Origin: Paenibacillus tundrae
GTDB taxonomy: Bacteria; Bacillota; Bacilli; Paenibacillales; Paenibacillaceae
NCBI RefSeq assembly: GCF_036884255.1
Contig: NZ_CP145605.1
Location: 3,596,001 to 3,660,000, forward strand
Direction: 5' to 3'
DNA: 64,000 bases
Every line of letters begins with the position of its first letter. The stretch's first letter is position 1. Positions 16,716-24,731 of the stretch are shown here, one piece after another. The position numbers and the translations under genes are program-made. The notes under the pieces are model-generated. The model searched no databases, had not been told where the DNA came from, and saw only the letters and a program-made list of their open reading frames with translations.

Positions 16716-17413
16716 AAAAACCTCTCCTGTCGTTATTGTTAAGTTGTTAATTCAGGCAATAAGCCAACCTTTCTATCAAATACAGTGAAATATCAATGCA
16801 AATCATTTGTAACATTTCACTTGTTTTCAAAAATGGCAGCTCAAAACCGAGCTGAGTTCCTCTCCCCCAGCTAAAGTACTCATTATTAGAGACATCAACC
16901 TTCAAAACTAAACAAAGTGATCAGCATGTATGATGGAAGTATCTTGTTATGAATTCGTTGCTGTACAGCCGAATAACGTTCCTCCTGTATCTCTATTTTA
17001 TGAAAAATTTCTTATATTTCAAATACCTATAACTGATATCATGATATACCCCAGAAGCATTTCATGAATACCGAACACTCATCATTTGACTCAAAAGTAT
17101 GCCTTCTTATGTTTGTTGACTAAAAAGTACTCTTCCTCATCTAACTAATAATCAATCTTGTTTGATTAATCAACATATGTATATAATAATCAAATTTGAA
17201 TTTGATTCAATCGTTAATTGTTGTTGATCCGTCGATTAGACAACACACCTATTTAAACTGTTCATTAATTCGAAAGTTCGGATGATTTCACTGACAAGGT
17301 AGATCCTTCTGCTAAAAAAAGACCCACTCGTACACCATCATGAGCCACGCTAATTCAAGCATAACTATGTGATCTACAAGCAGGTCAATTTTATTTCGGT
17401 CCAACCACCATTA
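16716..17413. other. 698-base gene-free region with AT-rich inverted repeats
   Basis: No credible coding frame occurs on either strand. It contains a stretch near 16895-16925 (TTCAAAACTAAACAAA) that resembles the boxA-adjacent spacer of Bacillales rRNA operons, though no rRNA follows. It also holds a cluster of TTGATT/AATCAA half-sites at 17150-17235. It is the upstream region of the MFS gene and may contain a decayed gene. Confidence 0.4.
17188..17207. promoter_or_regulatory. perfect AT-rich palindrome, candidate operator
   Basis: AATCAAAT-TTGA-ATTTGATT has eight-base perfect arms. Further TTGATT and AATCAA half-sites flank it on both sides (about 17150-17235), suggesting a multi-site binding region for one regulator. 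Distance to the MFS start is about 470 bases, so the link is uncertain. Confidence 0.35.
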
Positions 17414-18298
17414 CTAATTCTTCAAAAAGGAAACACGAATCCAGTCCGATATCGTAGAAAGGTTCACATTGTTTTGTAGGTTTTCATCTACTTCGTTAAA
17501 GGTAGGAAGCTTGTCAATATTGCTGCTTATCCATTGATAAAGCCCCTTTAGTCCTTCTGCATTTTGTGATCCTAACATCGGACTAATCGCTGCCTCAAAG
17601 TGCTCAAAAGGCAAGGAGACAAATTGAATCTCTTGACCAAGCACTTCGCTAAATTTCGCTGCAATTTCATTCCCTGTGTAGCCTTCGAGACCCGGAGCAC
17701 CGTAAATGCTTCCCGCTAATTCAGGATGAGTCAATGCATACACATGATACTGCGCAGCATCATCTAAGCTAATCCAGCTTATTTTTTGATCTGCAGGCAC
17801 TGGATAAGCCAATACCCCTTCGTTTAGCACGCCAGGGATCATGAAGTTCTCCAGATAAACAATCGGTTCTACAATGATGTAAGGTAATCCACTTCCCTTA
17901 ACCTCTCCAATTAATTTGCGATTAAGTTCTACGGCTAATGTATTCGTTATATCATCTTGAGGGACAAATCCTCCGGTGTTTACGACAAGTAATTCTACTT
18001 TTGCGTTAACCGCTGCTTCGATGGCATGATCAATATACATTTGAACTTTGGCTGTATCAAACTCAACCGGAATGTTTAAGAACACACGATCCACACCTTC
18101 GTGAGCCTGAGCCAGAACTTCAGTATCAGACATGTCGCCTACTACAGCTTCAATTCCTTTACTCTGTAGCAGATCTGCTGCTTCAGGGTTACGTGTAATG
18201 CTTCTTACCTTCTTGCCACTTACAAGTAAACGATTCGCTACGGCTCCTCCTTGTGCGCCCGATGCCCCATATACTAAATATAGATGATCTTGTTTCAT
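17414..18298 (-). CDS. NmrA-like NAD(P)-binding protein
   Basis: The glycine motif YGASGAQGGAVANRLL near the N terminus and RSITRNPEA after the second strand identify the atypical short-chain dehydrogenase family of NmrA/HSCARG. The YxxxK catalytic pair of classical enzymes is not evident; such members act as redox sensors or as quinone/azo-type reductases. Length (294 residues) is normal. GGGG lies about eight bases before the ATG. It is divergent from a HxlR regulator 146 bases away, a pairing seen often in Firmicutes, where HxlR proteins answer electrophile or redox stress. Confidence 0.88.
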   Translation of the reverse strand: MKQDHLYLVYGASGAQGGAVANRLLVSGKKVRSITRNPEAADLLQSKGIEAVVGDMSDTEVLAQAHEGVDRVFLNIPVEFDTAKVQMYIDHAIEAAVNAKVELLVVNTGGFVPQDDITNTLAVELNRKLIGEVKGSGLPYIIVEPIVYLENFMIPGVLNEGVLAYPVPADQKISWISLDDAAQYHVYALTHPELAGSIYGAPGLEGYTGNEIAAKFSEVLGQEIQFVSLPFEHFEAAISPMLGSQNAEGLKGLYQWISSNIDKLPTFNEVDENLQNNVNLSTISDWIRVSFLKN

Positions 18299-18408
18299 TA
18301 TGGTGAGTCCCCTTTGTGGTCAAATTAGAATTGAACCATTAGACTTTCTAATGATACTATCAATATAGCAAATCAGATTAGACCGCATAAGTACGCACAT
18401 TTGAGATA

Positions 18409-18432
18409 TTAAGTATCCCATAAGATACTTAA
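18409..18432. promoter_or_regulatory. perfect 9-base inverted repeat, candidate HxlR operator
   Basis: TTAAGTATC-CCATAA-GATACTTAA has perfect nine-base arms. It ends two bases before GGAGGG, the ribosome site of the HxlR gene. A repressor bound here would block its own transcription and possibly that of the divergent NmrA-like gene. HxlR proteins bind such dyads as dimers; the exact link is inferred. Confidence 0.6.
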
Positions 18433-18443
18433 GGAGGGACGAA

Positions 18444-18791
18444 ATGAAACATCACGTTGACGCTTCTGATGACAGGTGTCCAGTCGAGGCCAGTATTAAT
18501 CTAATCGGTGGTAAATGGAAAATCCTAATCTTGTATCACTTGATCTCGGATAAGTCGAAACGATTTAATGAACTTCAAAAAACACTTTCAACCATTACTC
18601 ATCGAACATTAACACGACAATTGCGTGAGCTTGAGGAAGATCGATTGATCCGCCGGATCATCCATCCTGAGGTTCCACCCAAAGTTGAATATATGCTAAC
18701 AGATACGGGCAGAAGTTTGGTGCCGATTCTAATGGAATTGCAGAATTGGGGAACGAACTACTTACAAAACTCAGATTTAGATCAGGCTTAA
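18444..18791 (+). CDS. HxlR family transcriptional regulator
   Basis: The 115-residue protein matches the HxlR/DUF24 winged-helix family: CPVEASINLIGGKWKILIL at the start, with the usual single cysteine at position 11-12, then FNELQKTLSTITHRTLTRQLRELEEDRLI as recognition region and a wing with VEYMLTDTG. The N-terminal cysteine is the redox or electrophile sensor in HypR/YodB-type members. GGAGGG precedes the ATG, and a palindrome overlaps the leader. It likely controls itself and the divergent NmrA-like gene. Confidence 0.94.
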   Translation: MKHHVDASDDRCPVEASINLIGGKWKILILYHLISDKSKRFNELQKTLSTITHRTLTRQLRELEEDRLIRRIIHPEVPPKVEYMLTDTGRSLVPILMELQNWGTNYLQNSDLDQA

Positions 18792-18866
18792 TTGCCAAAC
18801 TGCTCCCAATGCTTTCAACATTTGTGCTTGCTCTCTAGACATTAGTAACAGTTAAAATGCAAAGTG

Positions 18867-18906
18867 AAAAGGAGCAGTCTGCTGGCTAGCAGATTGCTCC
18901 TTTTTT
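18867..18906 (+). terminator. strong bidirectional terminator
   Basis: AAAGGAGCA-G-TCTGCT and AGCAGA-T-TGCTCCTTT form a 15-pair stem with one mismatch, followed by T6. It separates the convergent HxlR and IclR genes. Confidence 0.9.
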
Positions 18907-18966
18907 GCACCAGTTAGATTCTAGGTTAAATACTTGGTAAGATACCGCATCCCAAAAATTCACAAG

Positions 18967-19743
18967 TTATTTATCCTGTTTAGCTGCTCCAGAAGGGTGA
19001 TTCAAACCAAGGTGGTAAGAGATTTCTCTTGCGGTCTCTAAGATTTTATCAATAGTTCCTTGTTTATTTTCCTCCTTATAGAGGCTTAGTGGAATTGCAC
19101 AGATAATACTCCCCACAACCTGATTCGTTGCATCAAATATGGGTGCACCGAAACCGATGGATTCGTTCTTGCGTTCACTGAAGGTATATGAATATCCCAC
19201 ACTTCTTATTTTCTCCACATCAGACCAGATATGCTGTACATCCGTGGGTTGAACTTCTTCTTGTTCAAGAACCTCTCCAATCTTCTCATCGGACAAAAAG
19301 GCCAAAATCGCCTTTCCACTCGCACCAATATGAATCGGTTGAAGAACGCCTAATTCTAGGCGGTATTGAAGTATATTGGAGCTATGAATGCCCAGAATAA
19401 AGGATAACTTCCGATATTGCTCCTGGTACTGTGCCAAATATACCGATTGTCCGACGTCTTGAGATAACTTCTTCAGATAGGGTTCAGCCACGGATTTTAA
19501 TCCGAAGTTAGCGCTGATAAAGGAAGAAAGCCTAACCCACTCGTTTCCAATCGTATATTTATTGGTCTCCGGAATGATGTGTAAAATGTTCTCTTCTCTT
19601 AATGTCTTCAAGATGCGGTGAATGGAACTAGGTGGGCTATTTAAATAACGCGCTAGGTCATTAACACCCCATACTGCCTGTTGATCAATAAAAGCCTTCA
19701 TAATCGTTAATGTCTTTAAAGTTACGTTCGATTTGTTTGTCAT
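18967..19743 (-). CDS. IclR family transcriptional regulator
   Basis: Residues 8-70 form the IclR winged helix (TLTIMKAFIDQQAVWGVNDLARYL, SSIHRILKTL). The effector domain follows with GASGKAILAFL and GFGAPIFDATNQVVGSI, the usual ligand-pocket landmarks. IclR proteins bind small organic acids or sugar acids. The ATG at 19743 has GAAGAAGGG upstream; the frame is open to 19821 but without a site. The gene faces a MFS-hydrolase-kinase operon, and two matching dyads lie between them, so it very probably controls both directions. Confidence 0.92.
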   Translation of the reverse strand: MTNKSNVTLKTLTIMKAFIDQQAVWGVNDLARYLNSPPSSIHRILKTLREENILHIIPETNKYTIGNEWVRLSSFISANFGLKSVAEPYLKKLSQDVGQSVYLAQYQEQYRKLSFILGIHSSNILQYRLELGVLQPIHIGASGKAILAFLSDEKIGEVLEQEEVQPTDVQHIWSDVEKIRSVGYSYTFSERKNESIGFGAPIFDATNQVVGSIICAIPLSLYKEENKQGTIDKILETAREISYHLGLNHPSGAAKQDK

Positions 19744-19844
19744 TAAATTGCACCCTTCTTCATTTACGATCCTATCTTGATTATAATGTAAGCGTGTGCT
19801 ATGATTCCAATCATATAACACATCCGTTCCACATTCAAGAATAA

Positions 19845-19863
19845 CATTCCATTATTCGGAATG
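19845..19863. promoter_or_regulatory. candidate IclR operator, site 1
   Basis: CATTCC-N7-GGAATG is a perfect dyad, repeated with the same arms and the same seven-base spacer at 19892-19910. The two centres are 47 bases apart. Both lie in the divergent promoter region of the IclR and MFS genes. Confidence 0.65.
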
Positions 19864-19891
19864 ATTTTTTTATTCCACAATAGTTGAATGC

Positions 19892-19910
19892 CATTCCGTA
19901 TAGTGGAATG
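19892..19910. promoter_or_regulatory. candidate IclR operator, site 2
   Basis: This is a second CATTCC-N7-GGAATG dyad with a different spacer sequence, so the arms are what is conserved. It lies 35 bases before the MFS start codon. A third, weaker form (ATTCC-N8-TGAAT) lies between the two. Confidence 0.65.
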
Positions 19911-19945
19911 ATCATCGACGGGTGAATAACATCAGGGGGAAAAGT

Positions 19946-21181
19946 ATGAAACTTCATTATGCTTGGATTATTTTTATCGGTTGCTGCATTATCTCGTTTG
20001 TTGGTTTTGGCTTAACCATCAATACCGCGGGTTTATTTTGGGGCGGAATGAGCGAGGACTTAAATTTGACTCGTGCTGAAATCGCTCTCAATGCTACTTT
20101 CAATGGTATTGCAGGTGCCGTATCATTATTATTTGCGGGTACGGTTTTCAAGAAGATCAACACTAAACTTTTACTCAGTCTCTCCTTTGGTCTAACCGGA
20201 CTCTGCTTTATTGCTTGCTCTTTCATTCAGACCATCGGTCCTTTCTATGGTATCAAGGTGATTTTAGGTGTCGTTCAGAATATATCCATCGTGATCTCCA
20301 TTCCTATTCTGCTCGGAAACTGGTTCGAAAAGAAATTGGGTATGTTATTCGGTATTACAGGTGCGTTAACCGCGGTAGGCGGCTCGTTCTTTAATCCGTT
20401 GATCAGCCACTTCATTCTCGAATACGGCTGGAGAACCACATACATCATCGTTGGTGTGATCTGCCTGGTTGTTCTTGTACCCGTTGCACTTCTTATGAAA
20501 TTCAAACCGGAAAATGGAATGCTCCCATATGGTGCAGAAAGCACTGTTACAGTCTCCGAGGCAAATCAAGCAACACCGAGCGGTGTTTTGAAAGGGCTTA
20601 CTATGAAAGATGCAATTCGTACGCCCATGTTCTACTGTTTTATCATAGCCATTATTTGTTTCCAATCCGCAGGATCCTTGGCACAGCATGTCCCGGCACT
20701 AATTCAAAGTCTTAACTTCAGCTTACAAGTGGGCGCAAGTGTAATGTCTGCCCTTCTCATTGGAGCTGCAGCAGGTAAATTGTTGATGGGTTTCATGCTA
20801 GACCATGTTAAACCAACGGTTGTTCTGCTAATCTTTACGATTGTTGGCGCTTCTGGGTGGTATAGTACCGGAGTGTTCAACGACACACTATTCCTAAATG
20901 GTTCTGGATTCTTTAGCGGTTTGGGACAAGCAATCGTACTAACTGCGATTCCTTTGTTAATTCGAGGATCTTTTGGAACGAAAGATTACAGTCAGATTCT
21001 CTCCATTATTCTCATGTTCGGCGCATTTTCAAACGCGATTTCTGTATATGTACACGGTTCCATTTTTGATCACACAAGTTCCTACTCTGCTTCGTTGATC
21101 TTAAACGTCACGACTTATGTGATCGGATTCCTTTGTCTCATCTTCGCAATTAAAATGAGCAATAAAATGAAAACGATATAA
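19946..21181 (+). CDS. MFS transporter, monocarboxylate/oxalate-formate (OFA/MCT-like) type
   Basis: Twelve membrane segments are visible in 411 residues. The N terminus HYAWIIFIGCCIISFVGFGLTINTAG and the early WGGMSEDLNLTRAEI loop fit the OFA/MCT branch, which carries small carboxylates. AGGGGG precedes the ATG at 19946; the frame is open from 19922. It is the first gene of an operon with a CocE-type hydrolase (29 bases on) and a ROK kinase, behind two IclR-type dyads. It probably imports the ester or acid that the hydrolase acts on; this is inference. Confidence 0.88.
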   Translation: MKLHYAWIIFIGCCIISFVGFGLTINTAGLFWGGMSEDLNLTRAEIALNATFNGIAGAVSLLFAGTVFKKINTKLLLSLSFGLTGLCFIACSFIQTIGPFYGIKVILGVVQNISIVISIPILLGNWFEKKLGMLFGITGALTAVGGSFFNPLISHFILEYGWRTTYIIVGVICLVVLVPVALLMKFKPENGMLPYGAESTVTVSEANQATPSGVLKGLTMKDAIRTPMFYCFIIAIICFQSAGSLAQHVPALIQSLNFSLQVGASVMSALLIGAAAGKLLMGFMLDHVKPTVVLLIFTIVGASGWYSTGVFNDTLFLNGSGFFSGLGQAIVLTAIPLLIRGSFGTKDYSQILSIILMFGAFSNAISVYVHGSIFDHTSSYSASLILNVTTYVIGFLCLIFAIKMSNKMKTI

Positions 21182-21210
21182 TGAATTACGTTATAGGAAG
21201 GTGTTAGACG

Positions 21211-22917
21211 ATGAAAGCATTCCACATTCAACCCCAATTCGAAGGTATAGCTTCAACTATAGAACAGGAAAACGCTGCGGGCGAGTTCGACATCCATGGT
21301 GTAAGCGAAATAATGGTGCCTATGCGAGACGGAGTTCATCTCCATACCCAAGTTTATCTACCGAACCACGGTGAGTCGTGGCCTTGCATTTTGGTGCGTA
21401 ACCCTTATCCCAACAATCAAGCCATTCTTGAAGCTAGTTACACTCATTTTGTAAAACATGGTTATGTTCTAGTTATTCAATCCTGTAGAGGAACCGGTCT
21501 TTCTGAGGGGGACTGGTCTCCTTTCGTGAATGAACGTGAAGATGGCATTGATACATTGGATTGGTTGGTTAAACAACATTTCCAAGATGGAAACATAGCA
21601 CTCTTTGGTCAATCCTACTGTTCGTTCACTACATGGATTATCGCTGATTCTTTTCCTAAGGAAGTGAAAACCGTCTTTTTGGATCTCTTCGGTGTAGATC
21701 GGTATGGACAGATGTATATGAATGGCATGTTCCGTCATGACATCTATACGTCTTGGGCTTTTGCCAATTCCGGAATCGAAACGTCCTCAGATCCAGGTAA
21801 GCTATATCAAGAGGCATTGCACGTTGTACCTCATGAACAAGCTGATGAGAAGCTCTTTGGTAGGAAGATGCCTTTCTACCAGAGCTATATTTCTGAGACA
21901 GATCGAAATTCAGCGTATTGGCAACAAGGATTATGGTCCGATCTACTCCGTATGCCCACCAAAATCAATATTCCAGTCTTCATGGTAGAAGGCTGGTTTG
22001 ACCACCATCTAGAAGGAGCCTTCAAAGGCTATGAACTGCTTCCTGAACCAGTTAAGAAGAAGAGTAGATTTGTTGTTGGCCCTTGGGATCATGTCGGGAA
22101 TTCACCTGGTGAACGTGCTTATCCTGATTCCAATCTGCTAGGTTCCTTTCGGATTAAAGCTGCTCTGGAATGGTTTGATATGCATCTTAAAGGGCAGGAA
22201 TATACATTTCCTCCTGTCTCCTATTACCGGATCGGTTCTTCTCGCTGGGAGAAACGGGATACGACAGTGAATGAGGCTAAGCCATGGCGTTTGTATTTCG
22301 TGAATGACTTGGAGAAAAAGCTAACGGAGACACCATCCGTTTCTTCTCCTGTACAATACGTGTATGATCCAAATTCACCTATCCCCACCCATGGTGGAAG
22401 TGCTCTACTTGCTTGGATTATGCCTTCATTCAACGGGGCACCGCATGGCAGTCTATCCCAACCTAAGTATCCAGAGCGTCAGGATATTATCCAATTCGAC
22501 TCTCCCGTGTTGGAAAAAGGGAAATCGATTACGGGTGGGATCAAGGTGAGCTTGGAAGTTAGCAGCGATGTGGAGGATACTGCGTTTAGCGTGAAAATTT
22601 GCGAAGTATTCCCTGATGGTCGCAGTTTTAACATTGTGGATGGTATTACTTCTTTAAGTTACCGAAATAACAGCGATACTCCGATGAGTTACACTCCGAA
22701 TCAACCCGTTCAAGTCATTATTGAAATGTGGCCAACGGCTTGGGAGATTCAACCTGGTTCTTTTATTAGGGCAGAAGTTTCCTCTTCTAACTTTCCTGCC
22801 TATCATGTTCACGCGAATGCCAAAGGCCCATGGGCATCTATGAAGGAATATTGTGTTGCGACCCAAACCATATATACGGGTTCGGATCGTTGTAGTTATA
22901 TTGATTTTCCTGAATAA
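21211..22917 (+). CDS. CocE/NonD family hydrolase (X-prolyl-dipeptidyl-peptidase-like)
   Basis: The 568-residue protein has the CocE plan. The alpha/beta core carries the GQSYCSF nucleophile elbow near residue 138, an acid in EGWFDHHLEG and the histidine in GPWDHVGNS. A C-terminal jelly-roll domain follows from about residue 360. Members cleave esters or amides such as cocaine, acylated amino acids or glutaryl compounds. There is no signal peptide, so it works in the cytoplasm. GGAAGG precedes the ATG. The operon place suggests it opens a compound imported by the MFS protein. Confidence 0.92.
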   Translation: MKAFHIQPQFEGIASTIEQENAAGEFDIHGVSEIMVPMRDGVHLHTQVYLPNHGESWPCILVRNPYPNNQAILEASYTHFVKHGYVLVIQSCRGTGLSEGDWSPFVNEREDGIDTLDWLVKQHFQDGNIALFGQSYCSFTTWIIADSFPKEVKTVFLDLFGVDRYGQMYMNGMFRHDIYTSWAFANSGIETSSDPGKLYQEALHVVPHEQADEKLFGRKMPFYQSYISETDRNSAYWQQGLWSDLLRMPTKINIPVFMVEGWFDHHLEGAFKGYELLPEPVKKKSRFVVGPWDHVGNSPGERAYPDSNLLGSFRIKAALEWFDMHLKGQEYTFPPVSYYRIGSSRWEKRDTTVNEAKPWRLYFVNDLEKKLTETPSVSSPVQYVYDPNSPIPTHGGSALLAWIMPSFNGAPHGSLSQPKYPERQDIIQFDSPVLEKGKSITGGIKVSLEVSSDVEDTAFSVKICEVFPDGRSFNIVDGITSLSYRNNSDTPMSYTPNQPVQVIIEMWPTAWEIQPGSFIRAEVSSSNFPAYHVHANAKGPWASMKEYCVATQTIYTGSDRCSYIDFPE

Positions 22918-23008
22918 TGAAACGCAAATTATTTGCAGTTATGCACGACAAAAGCTATTTTAAATAGAGATCTAAGATAGATGAATTTTATGTTTAGGAG
23001 AAGGTAAT

Positions 23009-23920
23009 ATGTATTTGGTTATTGATATTGGTGGTACATTTGTGAAATATGCTTTGATGGATTCAGGCGGGGAAATCAGCTACAAAGATAAATCACCCGT
23101 AGGGAAGGCAAGTCTGCAAGAGATGTTAACTGGGCTATACGCGATTATAGATAAACAGGATCTTTCTGATATCAAAGGTATTGCTATAAGCTGTCCCGGA
23201 ACAGTTGACGTTAGCACTGGCATGATATATCACGGTGGGTCTTTCCCTTTCTTACATGAAGTCAATCTAACTCAATTGATTCGGGATCGCTACGGTAAAG
23301 AGGTTTCGATTGAGAATGATGGAAAATGTGCTGCACTCGCTGAGTTGTGGTTAGGTAGTGTGAAGCATGCGCAAAGCTCAATTGTTATGGTACTCGGCAC
23401 TGCTGTAGGTGCCGGCATTATTGTAGATGGGAAGCTTATGCGCGGAGTCAACTTATCTGCCGGAGAAGTTAGCTATGTGATGAGTCATGTGAACTCTATA
23501 ACGGGTGAGGCGAATTTCTTCGGTCTAGACTGCTCAGCTGTAGCCATGGTTCAGAAGATAGGTGAAATGAAACAACTGGAAGATCCATCAGACGGTGAAG
23601 CGGTCTTCAATATGATTAATGCAGGCGATATAGAAGCCAACCAAGTGTTCGATGAGTACTGTCTTATGGTAGCTGCGCAAATTATGAACCTTCAGTATAT
23701 TCTTGATCCAGAATTATTCGCCATTGGTGGCGGCATTAGTGCTCAACCATTACTCATTGAAAGGCTTCAGCAGGCTATAGAAAAGATTAAACGGATCAAT
23801 CCACTTCATATGGCTCATCCGATCATTACACCATGTACTTTCCGAAGCGACGCTAATCTATACGGCGCGTTGTATAACTTCTTTGTTGAACAAGAAAAAA
23901 TGCTGCGTGTTAAACACTAA
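23009..23920 (+). CDS. ROK family sugar kinase
   Basis: The phosphate-binding motif DIGGTFVKYALMD opens the protein, and the second lobe has GTAVGAGIIVDGKLMRG and the glutamate of SAGEVSY. The cysteine-rich zinc loop (CxCGxxGC) of glucokinase-type ROK proteins is missing, as in BglK-type beta-glucoside kinases. At 303 residues the length is normal. There is no N-terminal helix-turn-helix, so it is an enzyme, not a repressor. It lies 91 bases behind the hydrolase, suggesting that a sugar, perhaps freed from an ester, is phosphorylated here. Confidence 0.9.
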   Translation: MYLVIDIGGTFVKYALMDSGGEISYKDKSPVGKASLQEMLTGLYAIIDKQDLSDIKGIAISCPGTVDVSTGMIYHGGSFPFLHEVNLTQLIRDRYGKEVSIENDGKCAALAELWLGSVKHAQSSIVMVLGTAVGAGIIVDGKLMRGVNLSAGEVSYVMSHVNSITGEANFFGLDCSAVAMVQKIGEMKQLEDPSDGEAVFNMINAGDIEANQVFDEYCLMVAAQIMNLQYILDPELFAIGGGISAQPLLIERLQQAIEKIKRINPLHMAHPIITPCTFRSDANLYGALYNFFVEQEKMLRVKH

Positions 23921-23936
23921 TGGGTAGCTAATGATA

Positions 23937-23972
23937 AAGAGAAGGAAACCTCAATAAGGTTTACCTTCTCTT
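23937..23972 (+). terminator. bidirectional intrinsic terminator
   Basis: AAGAGAAGG-A-AACCT and AGGTT-T-ACCTTCTCTT form a long stem with a five-base loop. It separates the convergent ROK and YdcF-like genes. Confidence 0.85.
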
Positions 23973-23985
23973 ATTACTTTCCTTT

Positions 23986-24627
23986 TTAGATCCGAAGACG
24001 TTCTTCTAACATTTCAATATCGCCTCGATCACCGTACTTACAGATTCGCAGATACTCCCCGTATACACGAGACCTTCCAATCTCTGTTTCTGCCCAATTT
24101 TGTCTATTGATCTCGACGTTCTTGTATACTGTGTCAAAAAGTGCGGGCATATAGACAACGTCAGGATGAAGGTGCTTTTTCAACGTACGATATTGCCTTC
24201 CAGCGGCATGACTCTTACATACCATGAGTATTGAGCGAGTGTTGGTGAAATCGAATACTTCCTTCGCGAACAATACGTTCTCTAACGTATTAACGGACTT
24301 ACTTTCTACATAAATGACGTCGGACGGGATGCCTGCTTCTATCAAATGCTGCCTAATTACATGTGACTCTGGAACTTGGTTCTCTCTTGCCTGCTGAAGA
24401 CTAACCCAACTGCACCTGCCTGTCACAACAATCTGTTTGCCTAAGCCTAGTCTATACGCAGCGATCGTTCTCGTCCAGTGACCAGCATGTGTACCTCCAA
24501 AAACAAAAATAACATCACACGAAATATCCTCGTCAACGCTATGCATGAACACCGCTTCTGTTATTCTATTGATTTGATCCTGAGTTAGGTTCGGAACAGC
24601 CGGCTCTTTCGCAATTTCACTATTCAT
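23986..24627 (-). CDS. YdcF/SanA-type DUF218 protein
   Basis: The DUF218 fold is seen in VIFVFGGTHAGHWTRTIAAYRLGLG, IVVTGRCSW, then ESKSVNTLENVLFAKEV and VCKSHAAGRQYRTL. The conserved E-x-x-S-x-N-T-x-E-N motif is complete. In E. coli relatives (YdcF, SanA, ElyC) act at the envelope or bind S-adenosylmethionine; no signal peptide is present here, so this one is cytoplasmic like YdcF. Exact function is unknown. AGGGAG lies upstream of the ATG. Confidence 0.88.
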   Translation of the reverse strand: MNSEIAKEPAVPNLTQDQINRITEAVFMHSVDEDISCDVIFVFGGTHAGHWTRTIAAYRLGLGKQIVVTGRCSWVSLQQARENQVPESHVIRQHLIEAGIPSDVIYVESKSVNTLENVLFAKEVFDFTNTRSILMVCKSHAAGRQYRTLKKHLHPDVVYMPALFDTVYKNVEINRQNWAETEIGRSRVYGEYLRICKYGDRGDIEMLEERLRI

Positions 24628-24731
24628 GTTCGCTTCTGCTCCCTTACTTTCAGATCAAGTTACTTGTAAAATCTCCCTCAAGTATACCATCTGATCCACA
24701 TATAACGGGAGACTTAAACTTGTACCAATAC

